From assembly GCF_030019515.1 (NCBI RefSeq), contig NZ_JASEEQ010000009.1, positions 142,057 to 206,056 on the forward strand: 64,000 nt of DNA, given 5' to 3'. Every line of letters starts with the position of its first letter. Positions within the stretch are counted from its first letter, which is position 1. This stretch comes from Nocardioides sp. (lineage in GTDB: Bacteria > Actinomycetota > Actinomycetes > Propionibacteriales > Nocardioidaceae). The position numbers and the translations under genes were made by a program. Shown here piece after piece: positions 17,390-27,200 of this stretch. The notes beneath the pieces were generated by a model. It did not search any database. It saw only the letters and a list, made by a program, of their open reading frames with translations, and had not been told where the DNA came from.

Positions 17390-18262
17390 GTGGACCAGCC
17401 CCCGACGACCCCGCTGGTGCTGCTCGTGACCTGTGCCGAGTGGCCCGAGGGCGAGCCCGGGCACGGCGCCCTCGACGTCGCGCTCGAGGCGCAGGGCCTG
17501 ACCGCCCGCTGGGTGCAGTGGGACGACCTCGGCGTCGACTGGGGCGCGGCCGACGTGGTCGCGGTGCGCTCCACCTGGGACTACGACCACCGGCTCGGCG
17601 AGTTCCTCGGCTGGGCGTCCGGGGTCGGGCCCGCGCTGCTCAACGGCGTCGACGTGTTCCGGTGGAACACCGACAAGCACTATCTGGTCGACCTCCAGGG
17701 CTCCGGCCTGCCGATGGTGCCCACGCTCGCCGCGGACACGGTCTTCGACGTGCGCGCCGCCGCCGACCGGTACGGCGTCGCGGTCGTCAAGCCCCGGGTC
17801 GGCGCGGGCGGCCGCGGCCTCGAGGTCGTCTCCGACGGCCGGGTCTGGCTGCCGAGCCCGGACGGCCACCCCGGACCGTGGGTGGTCCAGCCGCTGGTCG
17901 AGTCGATCCACCACGACGGGGAGACCTCGGTGTTCATGATCGCCGGGCACCCGGTCAGCCAGGTGCAGAAGCTGCCCAGCACCACCGACATCCGGGTGCA
18001 CGAGCAGTTCGGCGGGACCATGCGGTCGGTCGAGCTCACCCGGGAGGCCGCGCTGCTGGCCGCCCAGGCGGTCGCCACGGTCGTGGACCTGCTCGGCGAC
18101 GAGGTCGTCTACGGCCGGGTCGACATGATGCGCCACGAGGGCCGGCTGGTCGTCAGCGAGATCGAGCTGACCGAGCCGGGGCTCTACCTCGACGTGCTCC
18201 CGCTCAACGCGCTGCCGCTCGCCGAGGCCATCGCCGCCCGGGCGCTGCCGCGGACCTGGTGA
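17390..18262 (+). CDS. ATP-grasp enzyme, glutathione-synthetase/RimK-like
   Basis: 290 aa. ATP-grasp ligases couple ATP to form an acyl phosphate and then an amide. Visible: N-terminal STWDYDHRLGEFLGWA and RWNTDKHYLVDLQGSG, the ATP loop VVKPRVGAGGRGLEVV, and the Mg/ATP-binding C-terminal SEIELTEPGLYLDVLPL. The GTG start at 17390 is preferred: TAGTG and a weak GGA lie just upstream and the protein begins with the first beta strand. This subgroup is common in actinobacteria and its substrates are mostly unknown. Monocistronic between LacI and groEL. Confidence 0.8.
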   Translation: MDQPPTTPLVLLVTCAEWPEGEPGHGALDVALEAQGLTARWVQWDDLGVDWGAADVVAVRSTWDYDHRLGEFLGWASGVGPALLNGVDVFRWNTDKHYLVDLQGSGLPMVPTLAADTVFDVRAAADRYGVAVVKPRVGAGGRGLEVVSDGRVWLPSPDGHPGPWVVQPLVESIHHDGETSVFMIAGHPVSQVQKLPSTTDIRVHEQFGGTMRSVELTREAALLAAQAVATVVDLLGDEVVYGRVDMMRHEGRLVVSEIELTEPGLYLDVLPLNALPLAEAIAARALPRTW

Positions 18263-18380
18263 CCGGCATCCGGGTACGGCGTACGTCGTCTCGACGCGCG
18301 GCCCCCCACGCGAGCTCGGGCGTGCGCTCGCCCGACCCGCCCGTCAGGGTGCCCGTCCCTCCCTCCCGGGACCCGGGCGC
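18263..18380. other. Gap before the groEL control region
   Basis: Part of a 313-bp stretch without a clear gene. This part shows only GC-rich sequence with short imperfect palindromes; I see no promoter, RNA or coding signal. The remainder of the stretch holds the two CIRCE elements and the groEL leader. Confidence 0.5.
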
Positions 18381-18407
18381 CTTGCACTCTCAGGGGTCGA
18401 GTGCTAA
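18381..18407 (+). promoter_or_regulatory. CIRCE element 1 (HrcA operator) of groEL
   Basis: CTTGCACTC, nine bases, GAGTGCTAA: the right arm is the exact CIRCE consensus and the left arm differs at two positions from TTAGCACTC. TTGCAC (18382-18387) may also be the -35, 17 bp from TAAACA (18405-18410). HrcA binding here would block groEL transcription until heat shock. Confidence 0.85.
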
Positions 18408-18415
18408 ACATGACG

Positions 18416-18442
18416 CTGGCACTCTCCCTAGGAGAGTGACAA
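18416..18442 (+). promoter_or_regulatory. CIRCE element 2, degenerate
   Basis: CTGGCACTC, nine bases (TCCCTAGGA), GAGTGACAA: the same GCACTC-N9-GAGTG geometry 35 bp after element 1. Within it CACTCTCC and GGAGAGTG (18420-18438) also form an 8-bp stem with a 3-nt loop, so the transcript start region can fold. Confidence 0.75.
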
Positions 18443-18473
18443 CACCGGATCGGCGACGTTGAGGTCCTCCTGA

Positions 18474-20201
<1,728 letters not shown>

Positions 20202-20206
20202 GCACC

Positions 20207-20240
20207 CCTGATCCGCGCTGGCTCGCTAGCGCGGATCAGG
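20207..20240 (+). terminator. groEL terminator hairpin
   Basis: CCTGATCCGCGCT (20207-20219) pairs perfectly with AGCGCGGATCAGG (20228-20240) around an 8-nt loop, 5 bp after the groEL stop. No U-tract. Confidence 0.8.
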
Positions 20241-20336
20241 CCAGGTGCCAGGTCGAGGAGCGTCGGCCGGACCGAGCTAAGCGAGGAACGGCGACGCGTC
20301 TCGAACCCAGTCCCTCAGCAGAGACACCAGCACCAC

Positions 20337-20377
20337 GACACCGACCCGCCGGAGCAAGCCTCCGGCGGGTCGGTGTC
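20337..20377. terminator. 18-bp perfect hairpin terminator
   Basis: GACACCGACCCGCCGGAG (20337-20354) and CTCCGGCGGGTCGGTGTC (20360-20377) with a 5-nt CAAGC loop and ATTT after it on the plus strand. It lies between convergent groEL and the HTH gene and may work in both directions. Confidence 0.85.
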
Positions 20378-20404
20378 ATTTCGGGTCGTCGTTCCCGCCG
20401 GCGT

Positions 20405-20456
20405 CGGGTCGTGTGCCCCACGACGCGCCATGGCGCGTCCTCAGGCACACGACCCG
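20405..20456. terminator. Nested hairpin at the 3' end of the HTH regulator
   Basis: CGGGTCGTGTGCC (20405-20417) pairs with GGCACACGACCCG (20444-20456), and inside it GACGCGCC (20422-20429) pairs with GGCGCGTC (20432-20439) around AT. It touches the regulator's stop codon (20457-20459), so it is most likely its terminator; together with the two previous hairpins it makes three strong stems in 250 bp. Confidence 0.8.
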
Positions 20457-21131
20457 TCAGCCGCCGGACGGCGGGACCACGAGCAGGCAGGCGCCCGGCT
20501 CGGCGAACGGGACCAGGTCGGTGCCCGCCGGGTCTGCGCCGTACGCCGCGAGCGCGCCGCTGACCAGGCCGCGGTGGACCTCGCACACGACCTCGGGGTA
20601 GCGGTGCGCGGCCTCGAGCAGGGGGCACCGGGTCAGCCGCACCAGGTCGTCGCGCGCGGCGTCCACCTCGGGTTCGAAGCCGAGCTCGTCGAGCATCGTG
20701 ACGACCTCCGCCCGGGCGTCCTCGGCGGTCTCCGGCCGGCGGTCGCGCTCGCCGGCCAGGGAGCTGCCCCAGTGCTCGCCGGCGAACCGTGCGGTCTCGG
20801 TCGGCGCGGGGCTGGTGCCGGCGATCGAGGCTGCCAGTGCGGTGGCCAGGCCGGCGTACTCGTCGCGGCCGCGCTCCTCGACGGACTCGTAGCGCCAGGC
20901 GGGCCGGCCGCGGCCCTGCGGCTCGCTGCGGATCCGGCGTACCCAGCCGTCGGCGACCAGCGCCTCGAGATGCTCGCGCACGGTGTTGGGGTGCAGTCCG
21001 CTGGCCTGGGCCAGTGCCGCGAGCCGGGGCGCCTCCGGCTGGTCGAGCAGCAGCTGGAGGACCGCGGCCCGGCCCGGGGTCAACGGTCGCGGCCGCCGGC
21101 CGGGACGGGGACCCAGCTGATTGTTTTTCAC
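20457..21131 (-). CDS. Winged-helix regulator with conserved Cys (SufR/ArsR-like)
   Basis: 224 aa. A winged HTH occupies about residues 20-85 (AAVLQLLLDQPEAPRLAALA, HPNTVREHLEALVADGWVRR). The C-terminal half holds C-X13-C (RCPLLEAAHRYPEVVCEVHRG) plus a third Cys near the end, recalling Fe-S-binding SufR-type repressors. GTG 21131 is chosen because GTGACC, 17 bp, TACAGT form a promoter ending just upstream, implying a leaderless mRNA; an in-frame ATG at 21152 would add 7 residues (MFTTVWT). Divergent from the hemerythrin gene with a TACT-GT-AGTA dyad (21138-21147) between them. Probably a redox or NO sensor. Confidence 0.75.
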   Translation of the reverse strand: MKNNQLGPRPGRRPRPLTPGRAAVLQLLLDQPEAPRLAALAQASGLHPNTVREHLEALVADGWVRRIRSEPQGRGRPAWRYESVEERGRDEYAGLATALAASIAGTSPAPTETARFAGEHWGSSLAGERDRRPETAEDARAEVVTMLDELGFEPEVDAARDDLVRLTRCPLLEAAHRYPEVVCEVHRGLVSGALAAYGADPAGTDLVPFAEPGACLLVVPPSGG

Positions 21132-21246
21132 GGTCCATACTGTAGTAAACATGTCTCGCACGGTCACCCCCCGGGTCGGCCCCGACGCGGCCCGAACCCG
21201 GCGCGACCGCACCCGAGCCCACCCACACCCCTGAGGAGCACACCGA

Positions 21247-22092
21247 ATGAACGACCTGTTGGTCGCCTCGTCCGAGGCGGACGCGCGCGCAGCCGAGGCG
21301 ATGGTCGCCCACCACGCGGCGATGGCGGGGACGCTGACCACCCACGTGACCCAGCTCGCGTCGGCCGCCCGCTCGGGCAACGCCGCCGAGGCCGAGCGCG
21401 TCCGGGCCGAGCTGCTCGCCTGGTGCCGCACCGACCTGGTGCCGCACGCCCTCGCCGAGGAGGCCGCCCTCTACCCGGCCGCCGGGGATCAGCCCACGGC
21501 GTCGCTGCTCGTCACCGCGATGCTCTCCGAGCACCAGCTCCTCCTCGGGCTGGTCGACCAGCTCGGCAAGGCGCAGGACGTCGTCTCCGCCGCGATCACC
21601 GCCGGCTCGCTGCGCACCGTCTTCGAGACCCACCTGGCCAAGGAGAACGAGCTGATCGTGCCGCTGCTCGCGACCGCCGGGACGGTCTCGCTCGCCGCGC
21701 TCCTCGACGGCATGCACGAGGCGCTCGAGGAGCACCAGGGCCACGACCACGGCCATGACCACGGGCACGACCACGGGCATGACCACGGCCATGACCACGG
21801 GCACGACCACGGGCACGACCACGGGCACGGCGGCTGCACCTGCGGCGAGACCGACCCGGCCGGCCTCCCCGAGCTCGACGTGCGCACCATCCCGCACGCC
21901 ATCCGGCACGCCACGGTGTTCGGCGCCGTCGACGGTGTCCGCCCCGGCAGTGGTCTGGTGCTGGTCGCCCCGCACGACCCGCTGCCGCTGCTCGCGCAGC
22001 TCGAGCAGCGCGACCCGGGCGTGCTCAGCGTCGAGTACCTCGAGCGCGGTCCCGAGGCCTGGCGCCTCCAGATCCTCCGCTCGCCGCGCTGA
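21247..22092 (+). CDS. Hemerythrin-domain protein with His-Asp-His-Gly repeats and DUF2249
   Basis: 281 aa. An N-terminal hemerythrin/HHE four-helix domain (about 1-160) has diiron-type ligands in VAHHAAM, PHALAEEAALYP, SEHQLLL and FETHLAKENELIVPLL. Residues ~165-196 are seven or eight HDHG units, followed by CTCGE, a probable metal-binding strip. The C-terminal 80 residues (LDVRTIPHAIRHATVFGAVD) are a DUF2249 domain. The repeat is visible as 12-bp units at 21740-21830. Such proteins bind O2, NO or iron. Neighbouring regulator and SLAC1 channel suggest a nitrosative or metal stress unit. Confidence 0.88.
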   Translation: MNDLLVASSEADARAAEAMVAHHAAMAGTLTTHVTQLASAARSGNAAEAERVRAELLAWCRTDLVPHALAEEAALYPAAGDQPTASLLVTAMLSEHQLLLGLVDQLGKAQDVVSAAITAGSLRTVFETHLAKENELIVPLLATAGTVSLAALLDGMHEALEEHQGHDHGHDHGHDHGHDHGHDHGHDHGHDHGHGGCTCGETDPAGLPELDVRTIPHAIRHATVFGAVDGVRPGSGLVLVAPHDPLPLLAQLEQRDPGVLSVEYLERGPEAWRLQILRSPR

Positions 22093-22167
22093 GGCTGAGC
22101 CCTCTCGAGCGACCCGCGTCGACCCGCCCGACCGTCTCGGGCGGGTCGACGTGCGGTTCCGGACGGG

Positions 22168-23325
22168 TCAGCCCCGAGCGGCGGGGCTGCGCCGGATGGT
22201 CCGGTCCAGGTGCACGATCATCGCGACGAAGACCGTGACCGCGGCCGCGAACGCGACCCACAGCTCGATGCTCGCGATCCGGTGGACCAGCGGCAGGTCG
22301 TCGGCGCGGCCGAGGTAGATCCCGGCGGCGGCGTACATGCCGAGCGGGAAGATCATGCTCCACATCGTGGGGTCGTAGCGCAGCGGGATCTTCCGGATCC
22401 CGTGGCGCCACCAGCCGGCGGCCACCAGGGGCGGGATCAGCCAGGTGGCGAAGGCCCAGAAGACCACCGCCAGCCCGGCGATCAGCTCGCGGGTCGCCGT
22501 CACCATCGGGGCGTCGGCCATCTCGACGATCCGGGCCCCGGCCAGGACGGTGATGGCCAGCGCGCCCATGCTCACCCAGTACGGCGGGTTGAGGTCCTCG
22601 GGCCCGAAGTCGTAGAGCATCAGCCGCAGCGAGACGATCACGCCGGTCGCGGCGTACAGGAAGACCCCGACCGACCAGGCCACCACCGCGATCAGCGCCA
22701 GGGCGATCCGGCCGGTCTCGGCCCGCGGCTCGAGGGTGGCGGCCGCGGTCGCGACCGACTGGCTCGCGACCGTCCAGATGAACCAGGTGCCGTTGGCGGC
22801 GGCGATCACCGGCCGCGGCTGCGGGCCGAGCACCGCGGTCCACGGCACGACGTACCCCAGCACCAGCCAGGCGGTGCCGGACAGCGCGAACAGGACCGCG
22901 GTCGCGGTGTAGTGGCCGTCCAGGCCGAGGCGGACGCCGAGCACGTTGGTGCCGGCGACGAAGGTGAAGAAGCCGAACCCGCGACGCGGGTCCATGAAGT
23001 CCTCGGACGTCGCGGTGCGGTAGGCGACGAACCGCCAGGCCGTCAGTGACAGCAGCAGCACGAAGGCGCCCGCGCAGATGGCCAGCAGCACCTCCGAGAG
23101 CACGCGGTAGCCCTGGAGCTCCATGCCGACCGAGAGGATCCCGCTGGCCATGACCAGCGCGAAGTAGCCGGGCGCCAGCCCCTCGACGCCGATGCGGATC
23201 CGCTCGCCGAGCGTGGCGCCGGGCGCCCGAACCGGGCCGGTGGCCGGCCCGTGGCCGTGGCCGTGGGCGGGGCGGTGCGCAGGGTCGTGCGCGGGGCTGG
23301 GGGTGGGGCTCGGCGTGGCGGGCAC
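22168..23325 (-). CDS. SLAC1/TehA-type C4-dicarboxylate or anion channel
   Basis: 385 aa, about ten membrane helices (ALVMASGILSVGM, LLAICAGAFVLLLSLTAW, ALIAVVAWSVGVFLYAATGVIVSL, AFAAAVTVFVAMIVHL), as in the TehA/Mae1/SLAC1 voltage-dependent anion channel family. The N-terminal cytoplasmic segment is His-rich (AHRPAHGHGHGP), echoing the hemerythrin protein next door. The GTG start at 23323-23325 is the last start before the sequence loses its own character; an ATG-initiated ORF further upstream runs through the divergent sigma gene and is rejected. Convergent with the hemerythrin gene, 75 bp apart. Confidence 0.82.
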   Translation of the reverse strand: MPATPSPTPSPAHDPAHRPAHGHGHGPATGPVRAPGATLGERIRIGVEGLAPGYFALVMASGILSVGMELQGYRVLSEVLLAICAGAFVLLLSLTAWRFVAYRTATSEDFMDPRRGFGFFTFVAGTNVLGVRLGLDGHYTATAVLFALSGTAWLVLGYVVPWTAVLGPQPRPVIAAANGTWFIWTVASQSVATAAATLEPRAETGRIALALIAVVAWSVGVFLYAATGVIVSLRLMLYDFGPEDLNPPYWVSMGALAITVLAGARIVEMADAPMVTATRELIAGLAVVFWAFATWLIPPLVAAGWWRHGIRKIPLRYDPTMWSMIFPLGMYAAAGIYLGRADDLPLVHRIASIELWVAFAAAVTVFVAMIVHLDRTIRRSPAARG

Positions 23326-23379
23326 CCGGGCAGGGTACGGCCTCCCCGGCCGGTCGCGCAGGTGTGTGAGGGTGGAGAC

Positions 23380-23928
23380 GTGGACAGTCGACGGGATCGC
23401 TTCGGGGAGGTCGCGCCCGGCCTGATCGAGCCGCTGCGGCGGTTCCTGGCCCGCCGCACCGATCCGGCCACCGCCGAGGACGTGCTCGCCGAGACGCTGC
23501 TGGTGTGCTGGCGCCGTGCCGAGGACCTGCCCGAGCCCGCGCTGCCGTGGGCGTACGGCGTGGCCCGCAACTGCCTGCGCAACGCCGAGCGGGCCGCCCG
23601 CCGGCAGCAGCGGGTCGCGGGGCGCCTGGCCGCCGAGCCGCCGCCCGCCCAGCCGAGCCTGCAGTCGGCCCTGCAGCCGACGCCGCCACCGGACGAGGAC
23701 CTGGCGCTGCACGAGGCCCTCGCCCGGCTGCGTCCCGAGGAGGCCGAGCTGCTCCGGCTGTGGGCGTGGGAGCAGCTGACGCCGGCCGAGATCGCCGTGG
23801 TCCTCGGCATCACCCCGAACGCGGTGAGCATCCGGCTCACCCGGGCCAAGCAGAAGCTGTCCGACCGGCTGCGAAAGACCAGGGCCGCTGCCGGACATGA
23901 GGAGTCGAGAGAGGGGAGACGTTCATGA
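23380..23928 (+). CDS. ECF-type RNA polymerase sigma factor
   Basis: 182 aa. Region 2 spans about 10-75 (EPLRRFLARRTDPATAEDVL, LLVCWRRAEDLPEPALPWAY, VARNCLRNAERAARR) and region 4 about 110-160 (ALARLRPEEAELLRLWAWEQ, LTPAEIAVVLGITPNAVSIRL). The two are joined by a Pro/Gln-rich linker. GTG 23380 is preferred; an in-frame GTG at 23362 would add six residues. The stop overlaps the next ATG (ATGA, 23925-23928), linking it to a membrane protein that is a candidate anti-sigma factor. Divergent from the SLAC1 gene. Confidence 0.87.
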   Translation: MDSRRDRFGEVAPGLIEPLRRFLARRTDPATAEDVLAETLLVCWRRAEDLPEPALPWAYGVARNCLRNAERAARRQQRVAGRLAAEPPPAQPSLQSALQPTPPPDEDLALHEALARLRPEEAELLRLWAWEQLTPAEIAVVLGITPNAVSIRLTRAKQKLSDRLRKTRAAAGHEESREGRRS

Positions 23929-24545
23929 CCGACGAGCTGCGGGCCCGCCTGCGGGCCGCGGACCCGGCCGCCTCCCTGCCGCCGGCCGACCCCGACGGGG
24001 TGACCCGACTCCTGGAGGACGTCATGAGCACCGAGCTCACCACGGAGAACCGTGAGACCGGCACCCGCGACCGCGGGCCGCTCACCTGGCTCGTAGCCGC
24101 CGCGGCCGTGCTGATCATCGCGGGCGTCGGCCTGTTCGGGGTGCTCAACCACGACACCGACCCCGCCGCACCGCCCACCGCAGCCGACGACAAGACGGTC
24201 ACCGAGCTGACCGCGCCGAGCGCCGCGGCGTACGCCGCGAGGTGCATGGTGCCCAACGCGGACCTACTCCGGCAGCAGACCGTGGCCTTCGAGGGCAGCG
24301 TCTCCACCATCGCCGACGGCATGGTCACCCTCGTCGTCGCCCACTGGTACGCCGGCGACCCGACCGATCTGGTGCGCGTGCAGGCCCCGCCCGCCGACCT
24401 CCAGCAGCTGATCGGCGCGGTGAGCTTCGAGCCGGGCGAGCGGTACCTGGTGTCCGCGACCGACGGCCGAGTGACCGTCTGCGGCCTGAGCGCGCCGTGG
24501 TCCGCGGACCTCGCCGCGCTCTACGGGCAGGCGTTCGGCGGCTGA
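23925..24545 (+). CDS. Single-pass membrane protein, candidate anti-sigma factor
   Basis: 206 aa. A soluble N-terminal 48 residues with short helices (DELRARLRAADPAASLP, VTRLLEDVM), one membrane helix (LTWLVAAAAVLIIAGVGLF), and an extracytoplasmic C-terminal ~125 residues with two Cys (ARCMVPN, TVCGLSA) that could form a disulfide. No ZAS zinc motif is seen. Translational coupling to the sigma factor is the main reason for the anti-sigma proposal. The outer domain is not recognised. Confidence 0.65.
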   Translation: MTDELRARLRAADPAASLPPADPDGVTRLLEDVMSTELTTENRETGTRDRGPLTWLVAAAAVLIIAGVGLFGVLNHDTDPAAPPTAADDKTVTELTAPSAAAYAARCMVPNADLLRQQTVAFEGSVSTIADGMVTLVVAHWYAGDPTDLVRVQAPPADLQQLIGAVSFEPGERYLVSATDGRVTVCGLSAPWSADLAALYGQAFGG

Positions 24546-24562
24546 CCTGCCATCCTGGGCCG

Positions 24563-25120
24563 GTGCACGGACTGCTGCTGGCCGCCGGTGCCGGCACCCG
24601 GATGGGGATGCCCAAGGCGCTGGTGCGCGCCCCGGACGGTGAGCCCTGGCTGGTCCGCGGCGTGCGGGCGCTGACCGACGGCGGCTGCACCCAGGTCAGC
24701 GTCGTCCTCGGCGCGTCCGCCGAGGAGGCGCTGCCGCTGCTCGAGGGGACCGGTGCGACTGCCGTCGTTGCCGCGGACTGGGAGGACGGGATGTCCGCGT
24801 CGTTGCACGCCGGCCTCGCCGCGGCCCTCGCCACCGACGCCGACGCCGTGGTGGTCACGCTCGTCGACCTGCCCGACGTCGGCGCGGACGTCGTACGCCG
24901 GCTCCTCGACCCGCCGCCCGCCCCGGCGACGCTGCGGCGAGCCGCGTATGCCGGCCGGGCCGGCCACCCGGTCGTGCTGGGCCGGGACCACTGGGACGGC
25001 GCGGGCGGCCTCGCGACCGGGGACCGCGGCGCCCGCGACTACCTCGCCCGCCACGTCGTCGAGCTCGTCGAGTGCGGCGACCTGGCCACCGGCGCGGACC
25101 TGGACCGGCCACCGGGCTGA
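24563..25120 (+). CDS. MobA/MocA-like nucleotidyltransferase (molybdenum cofactor cytidylyltransferase)
   Basis: 185 aa. N-terminal nucleotide-binding signature GLLLAAGAGTRMGMPKALV, the WEDGMSASLHAGL and TLVDLPDVGADVVRRLL segments, and AYAGRAGHPVVLGRDHW are typical of MocA/CoxC-like enzymes that add CMP to molybdopterin to give MCD, the cofactor used by CO-dehydrogenase-type hydroxylases. GTG 24563 starts exactly at the first strand. It opens the accessory gene run for the cox structural genes at 33.1 kb. Confidence 0.85.
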   Translation: MHGLLLAAGAGTRMGMPKALVRAPDGEPWLVRGVRALTDGGCTQVSVVLGASAEEALPLLEGTGATAVVAADWEDGMSASLHAGLAAALATDADAVVVTLVDLPDVGADVVRRLLDPPPAPATLRRAAYAGRAGHPVVLGRDHWDGAGGLATGDRGARDYLARHVVELVECGDLATGADLDRPPG

Positions 25121-25168
25121 GCCGATCGCCAACCGGGGACCAACACCCGGCGCCGTAACCTTGCTCAC

Positions 25169-26053
25169 ATGCTGCTCTCGTCCCCCGCCGATGTCGCCGC
25201 GCGCCTAGGTGCGACGGGCTACCTCAGCGACGACGCGCTCGCGACCGTGACCTACCTGGCGCTGCGCATGCAGCGCCCGCTGCTGCTCGAGGGCGAGCCC
25301 GGGACCGGCAAGACCGCGCTGGCCGAGGCGATCGCCGAGAGCCTGGAGCTGCCGCTGGTGCGACTCCAGTGCTACGAGGGCATCGACGCGACGCAGGCGC
25401 TCTACGACTGGGACTTCCCGCGGCAGATCCTGCACCTGCGCGCGCTCGAGGCGGCCGGCGGCGGTCAGGACGGACAGGGCGTCGAGGAGGCCGAGAAGAG
25501 CCTGTACGACGCCCGCTTCCTGCTCGCCCGGCCGGTGCTGCGAGCGCTGCAGGAGAGCCCGGCGGTGCTGCTGGTCGACGAGGTCGACCGGGCCGACGAC
25601 GAGTTCGAGGCGTTTCTGCTCGAGGTGCTCTCGACCTACCAGGTCTCCATCCCCGAACTCGGCACCGTCCGCGCGTCGACGCCGCCGATCGTGGTGCTCA
25701 CGTCCAACCGCACCCGCGAGCTGCACGACGCGTTGAAGCGGCGCTGCCTCTACCACTGGATCGACCACCCCGGGCTCGAGCGCGAGGTGGAGATCCTGCG
25801 CTCGCGCGCGCCCGAGGTCTCCGAGACCCTGCGCCGCCAGGTCGTCGAGCTGGTCCAGCTGCTGCGCGGCCGCGACGACCTCCAGAAGCCGCCCGGCGTC
25901 GCCGAGACCCTCGACTGGGCGCGGGCCCTGCACCACCTCGGCACCGCCGACATCGACCTTGCCACCGCGTCGGTCACCCTCGGAGCGCTGGTGAAGTACC
26001 GCGAGGACGCCGACCGGGTCCGGCACGCGCTCGACCAGGTGTTGCGGGCATGA
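25169..26053 (+). CDS. coxD: MoxR-type AAA+ ATPase, CoxD-like
   Basis: 294 aa. Walker A GEPGTGKT at 42-49, Walker B LLVDEVDRADDEFEAFLLE near 135-153, sensor 1 LTSNRTRELHDALKRRC. In Oligotropha CoxD is the AAA+ chaperone that, with the VWA protein CoxE, matures the Mo/Cu active site; here the Cu-sulfur part may not apply since CoxL is form II. Stop overlaps ATG 26050 of a 13-codon ORF, which in turn overlaps the VWA gene start. Confidence 0.88.
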   Translation: MLLSSPADVAARLGATGYLSDDALATVTYLALRMQRPLLLEGEPGTGKTALAEAIAESLELPLVRLQCYEGIDATQALYDWDFPRQILHLRALEAAGGGQDGQGVEEAEKSLYDARFLLARPVLRALQESPAVLLVDEVDRADDEFEAFLLEVLSTYQVSIPELGTVRASTPPIVVLTSNRTRELHDALKRRCLYHWIDHPGLEREVEILRSRAPEVSETLRRQVVELVQLLRGRDDLQKPPGVAETLDWARALHHLGTADIDLATASVTLGALVKYREDADRVRHALDQVLRA

Positions 26054-26091
26054 ACGACGTCTGGCCGTCCGGCCGGGCGGTGATCCGGTGA
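26050..26091 (+). CDS. 13-codon ORF bridging the MoxR and VWA genes
   Basis: MNDVWPSGRAVIR. Its ATG overlaps the MoxR stop (ATGA 26050-26053) and its TGA overlaps the VWA GTG (GTGA 26088-26091). It would let ribosomes pass from one gene to the next by two reinitiation steps. It could equally be chance in a 34-bp gap; no SD is visible for it or for the VWA gene. Confidence 0.3.
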   Translation: MNDVWPSGRAVIR

Positions 26092-27200
26092 GCGAGCGGC
26101 ATGCGGACGAGATCCTGCTCGCGTTCGCGCGGGCGCTGCGGGCCGCCGGCGTGCCCGTGACCCACGACCGCGCCCAGGGGTTCCTGGCCGCGGCCGCCGT
26201 GCTCGGCGTGGGCGACCAGCGCGCGACGTACCTCGCCGGCCGCGCGACCCTGTGCGCCGGCCCCGACGACCTGGAGCGCTACGACCAGGTGTTCCACGCG
26301 TTCTTCAACGCCCGCGACGGGCTGCCGCGCTCGCGCCCGGCCCATCCCGCGGCGCCGTTCGCCGGGCTGCCGCTGGAGGAGACCACCGGCACCGGGGAGA
26401 GCCAGGACGAGGAGGTCCTGCGGGCGCTGGCGAGCGAGACCGAGGTGCTGCGCCAGCGCGACGTCGCCTCGCTCAGCGCGGCCGAGAAGCACCGGCTCGC
26501 CGGCATGTTCGCGACCCTGAGACCGCGACCACCGGTGCGCCGTACCGCCCGGCACCACGCGTGGCGCCGCGGCGAGGTCGACGCCTCCCGCACCCTGCGC
26601 GCGTCGCTGCGCCGGATGGGCGAGCCGGCCGAGATCGCGTGGCGGCGCCGGGGCGTGCGGCCGCGCCGCGTGGTGCTGCTCGTCGACGTGTCGGGCTCGA
26701 TGAGCGGGTACGCCGACGCGCTGCTGCGCCTCGCGCACCGGTTCACCCAGGTCGGGCGCGAGAGCGGCGGCGTCGTCGAGACGTTCACCGTCGGCACCCG
26801 GCTGACCCACCTGACCCGGGCGATGCGGGTCCGCGACCCGGAGCGCGCCCTGGTCGCGGCCGGCGAGACCGTCCCGGACTGGTCGGGCGGCACCCGGCTC
26901 GGCGAGACGCTGCGCATCTTCCTGGACCGGTGGGGGCAGCGGGGCCTGGCGCGGGGCGCGGTCGTCGTCGTGTTCAGCGACGGCTGGGAGCGCGGCGACC
27001 CGACCCTGCTCGGCGAGCAGATGGCCCGGCTGCGCCGGGTCGCCCACCGTGTCGTGTGGGTCAACCCGCACCGCGGCAAGGACGGCTACGAGCCCGTGCA
27101 GCAGGGTGTGGTCGCCGCCCTGCCGCACTGCGACGACTTCGTCGCCGGGCACTCCCTGGCGACGTTCGCGGAACTGGCGGAGGTGGTGTCCCGTGCGTGA
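26088..27200 (+). CDS. coxE: VWA-domain protein, CoxE-like
   Basis: 370 aa. The N-terminal ~180 residues are the CoxE/VWA_CoxE helical region (DEILLAFARALRAAGVPVTH), followed by a MIDAS: DVSGSMS at 200-206, GGTRLG with the MIDAS Thr, and FSDGWERGD with the Asp. VWA proteins of this type work with MoxR ATPases in metal-centre maturation. GTG 26088 has no good SD and probably relies on coupling from upstream. The stop lies 8 bp inside the XdhC gene. Confidence 0.88.
   Translation: MSERHADEILLAFARALRAAGVPVTHDRAQGFLAAAAVLGVGDQRATYLAGRATLCAGPDDLERYDQVFHAFFNARDGLPRSRPAHPAAPFAGLPLEETTGTGESQDEEVLRALASETEVLRQRDVASLSAAEKHRLAGMFATLRPRPPVRRTARHHAWRRGEVDASRTLRASLRRMGEPAEIAWRRRGVRPRRVVLLVDVSGSMSGYADALLRLAHRFTQVGRESGGVVETFTVGTRLTHLTRAMRVRDPERALVAAGETVPDWSGGTRLGETLRIFLDRWGQRGLARGAVVVVFSDGWERGDPTLLGEQMARLRRVAHRVVWVNPHRGKDGYEPVQQGVVAALPHCDDFVAGHSLATFAELAEVVSRA

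Noticed and set aside
21740..21830. Regular short repeats that could suggest a CRISPR array
   Set aside because: 12-bp units with no spacers, coding for His-Asp-His-Gly inside an intact protein.
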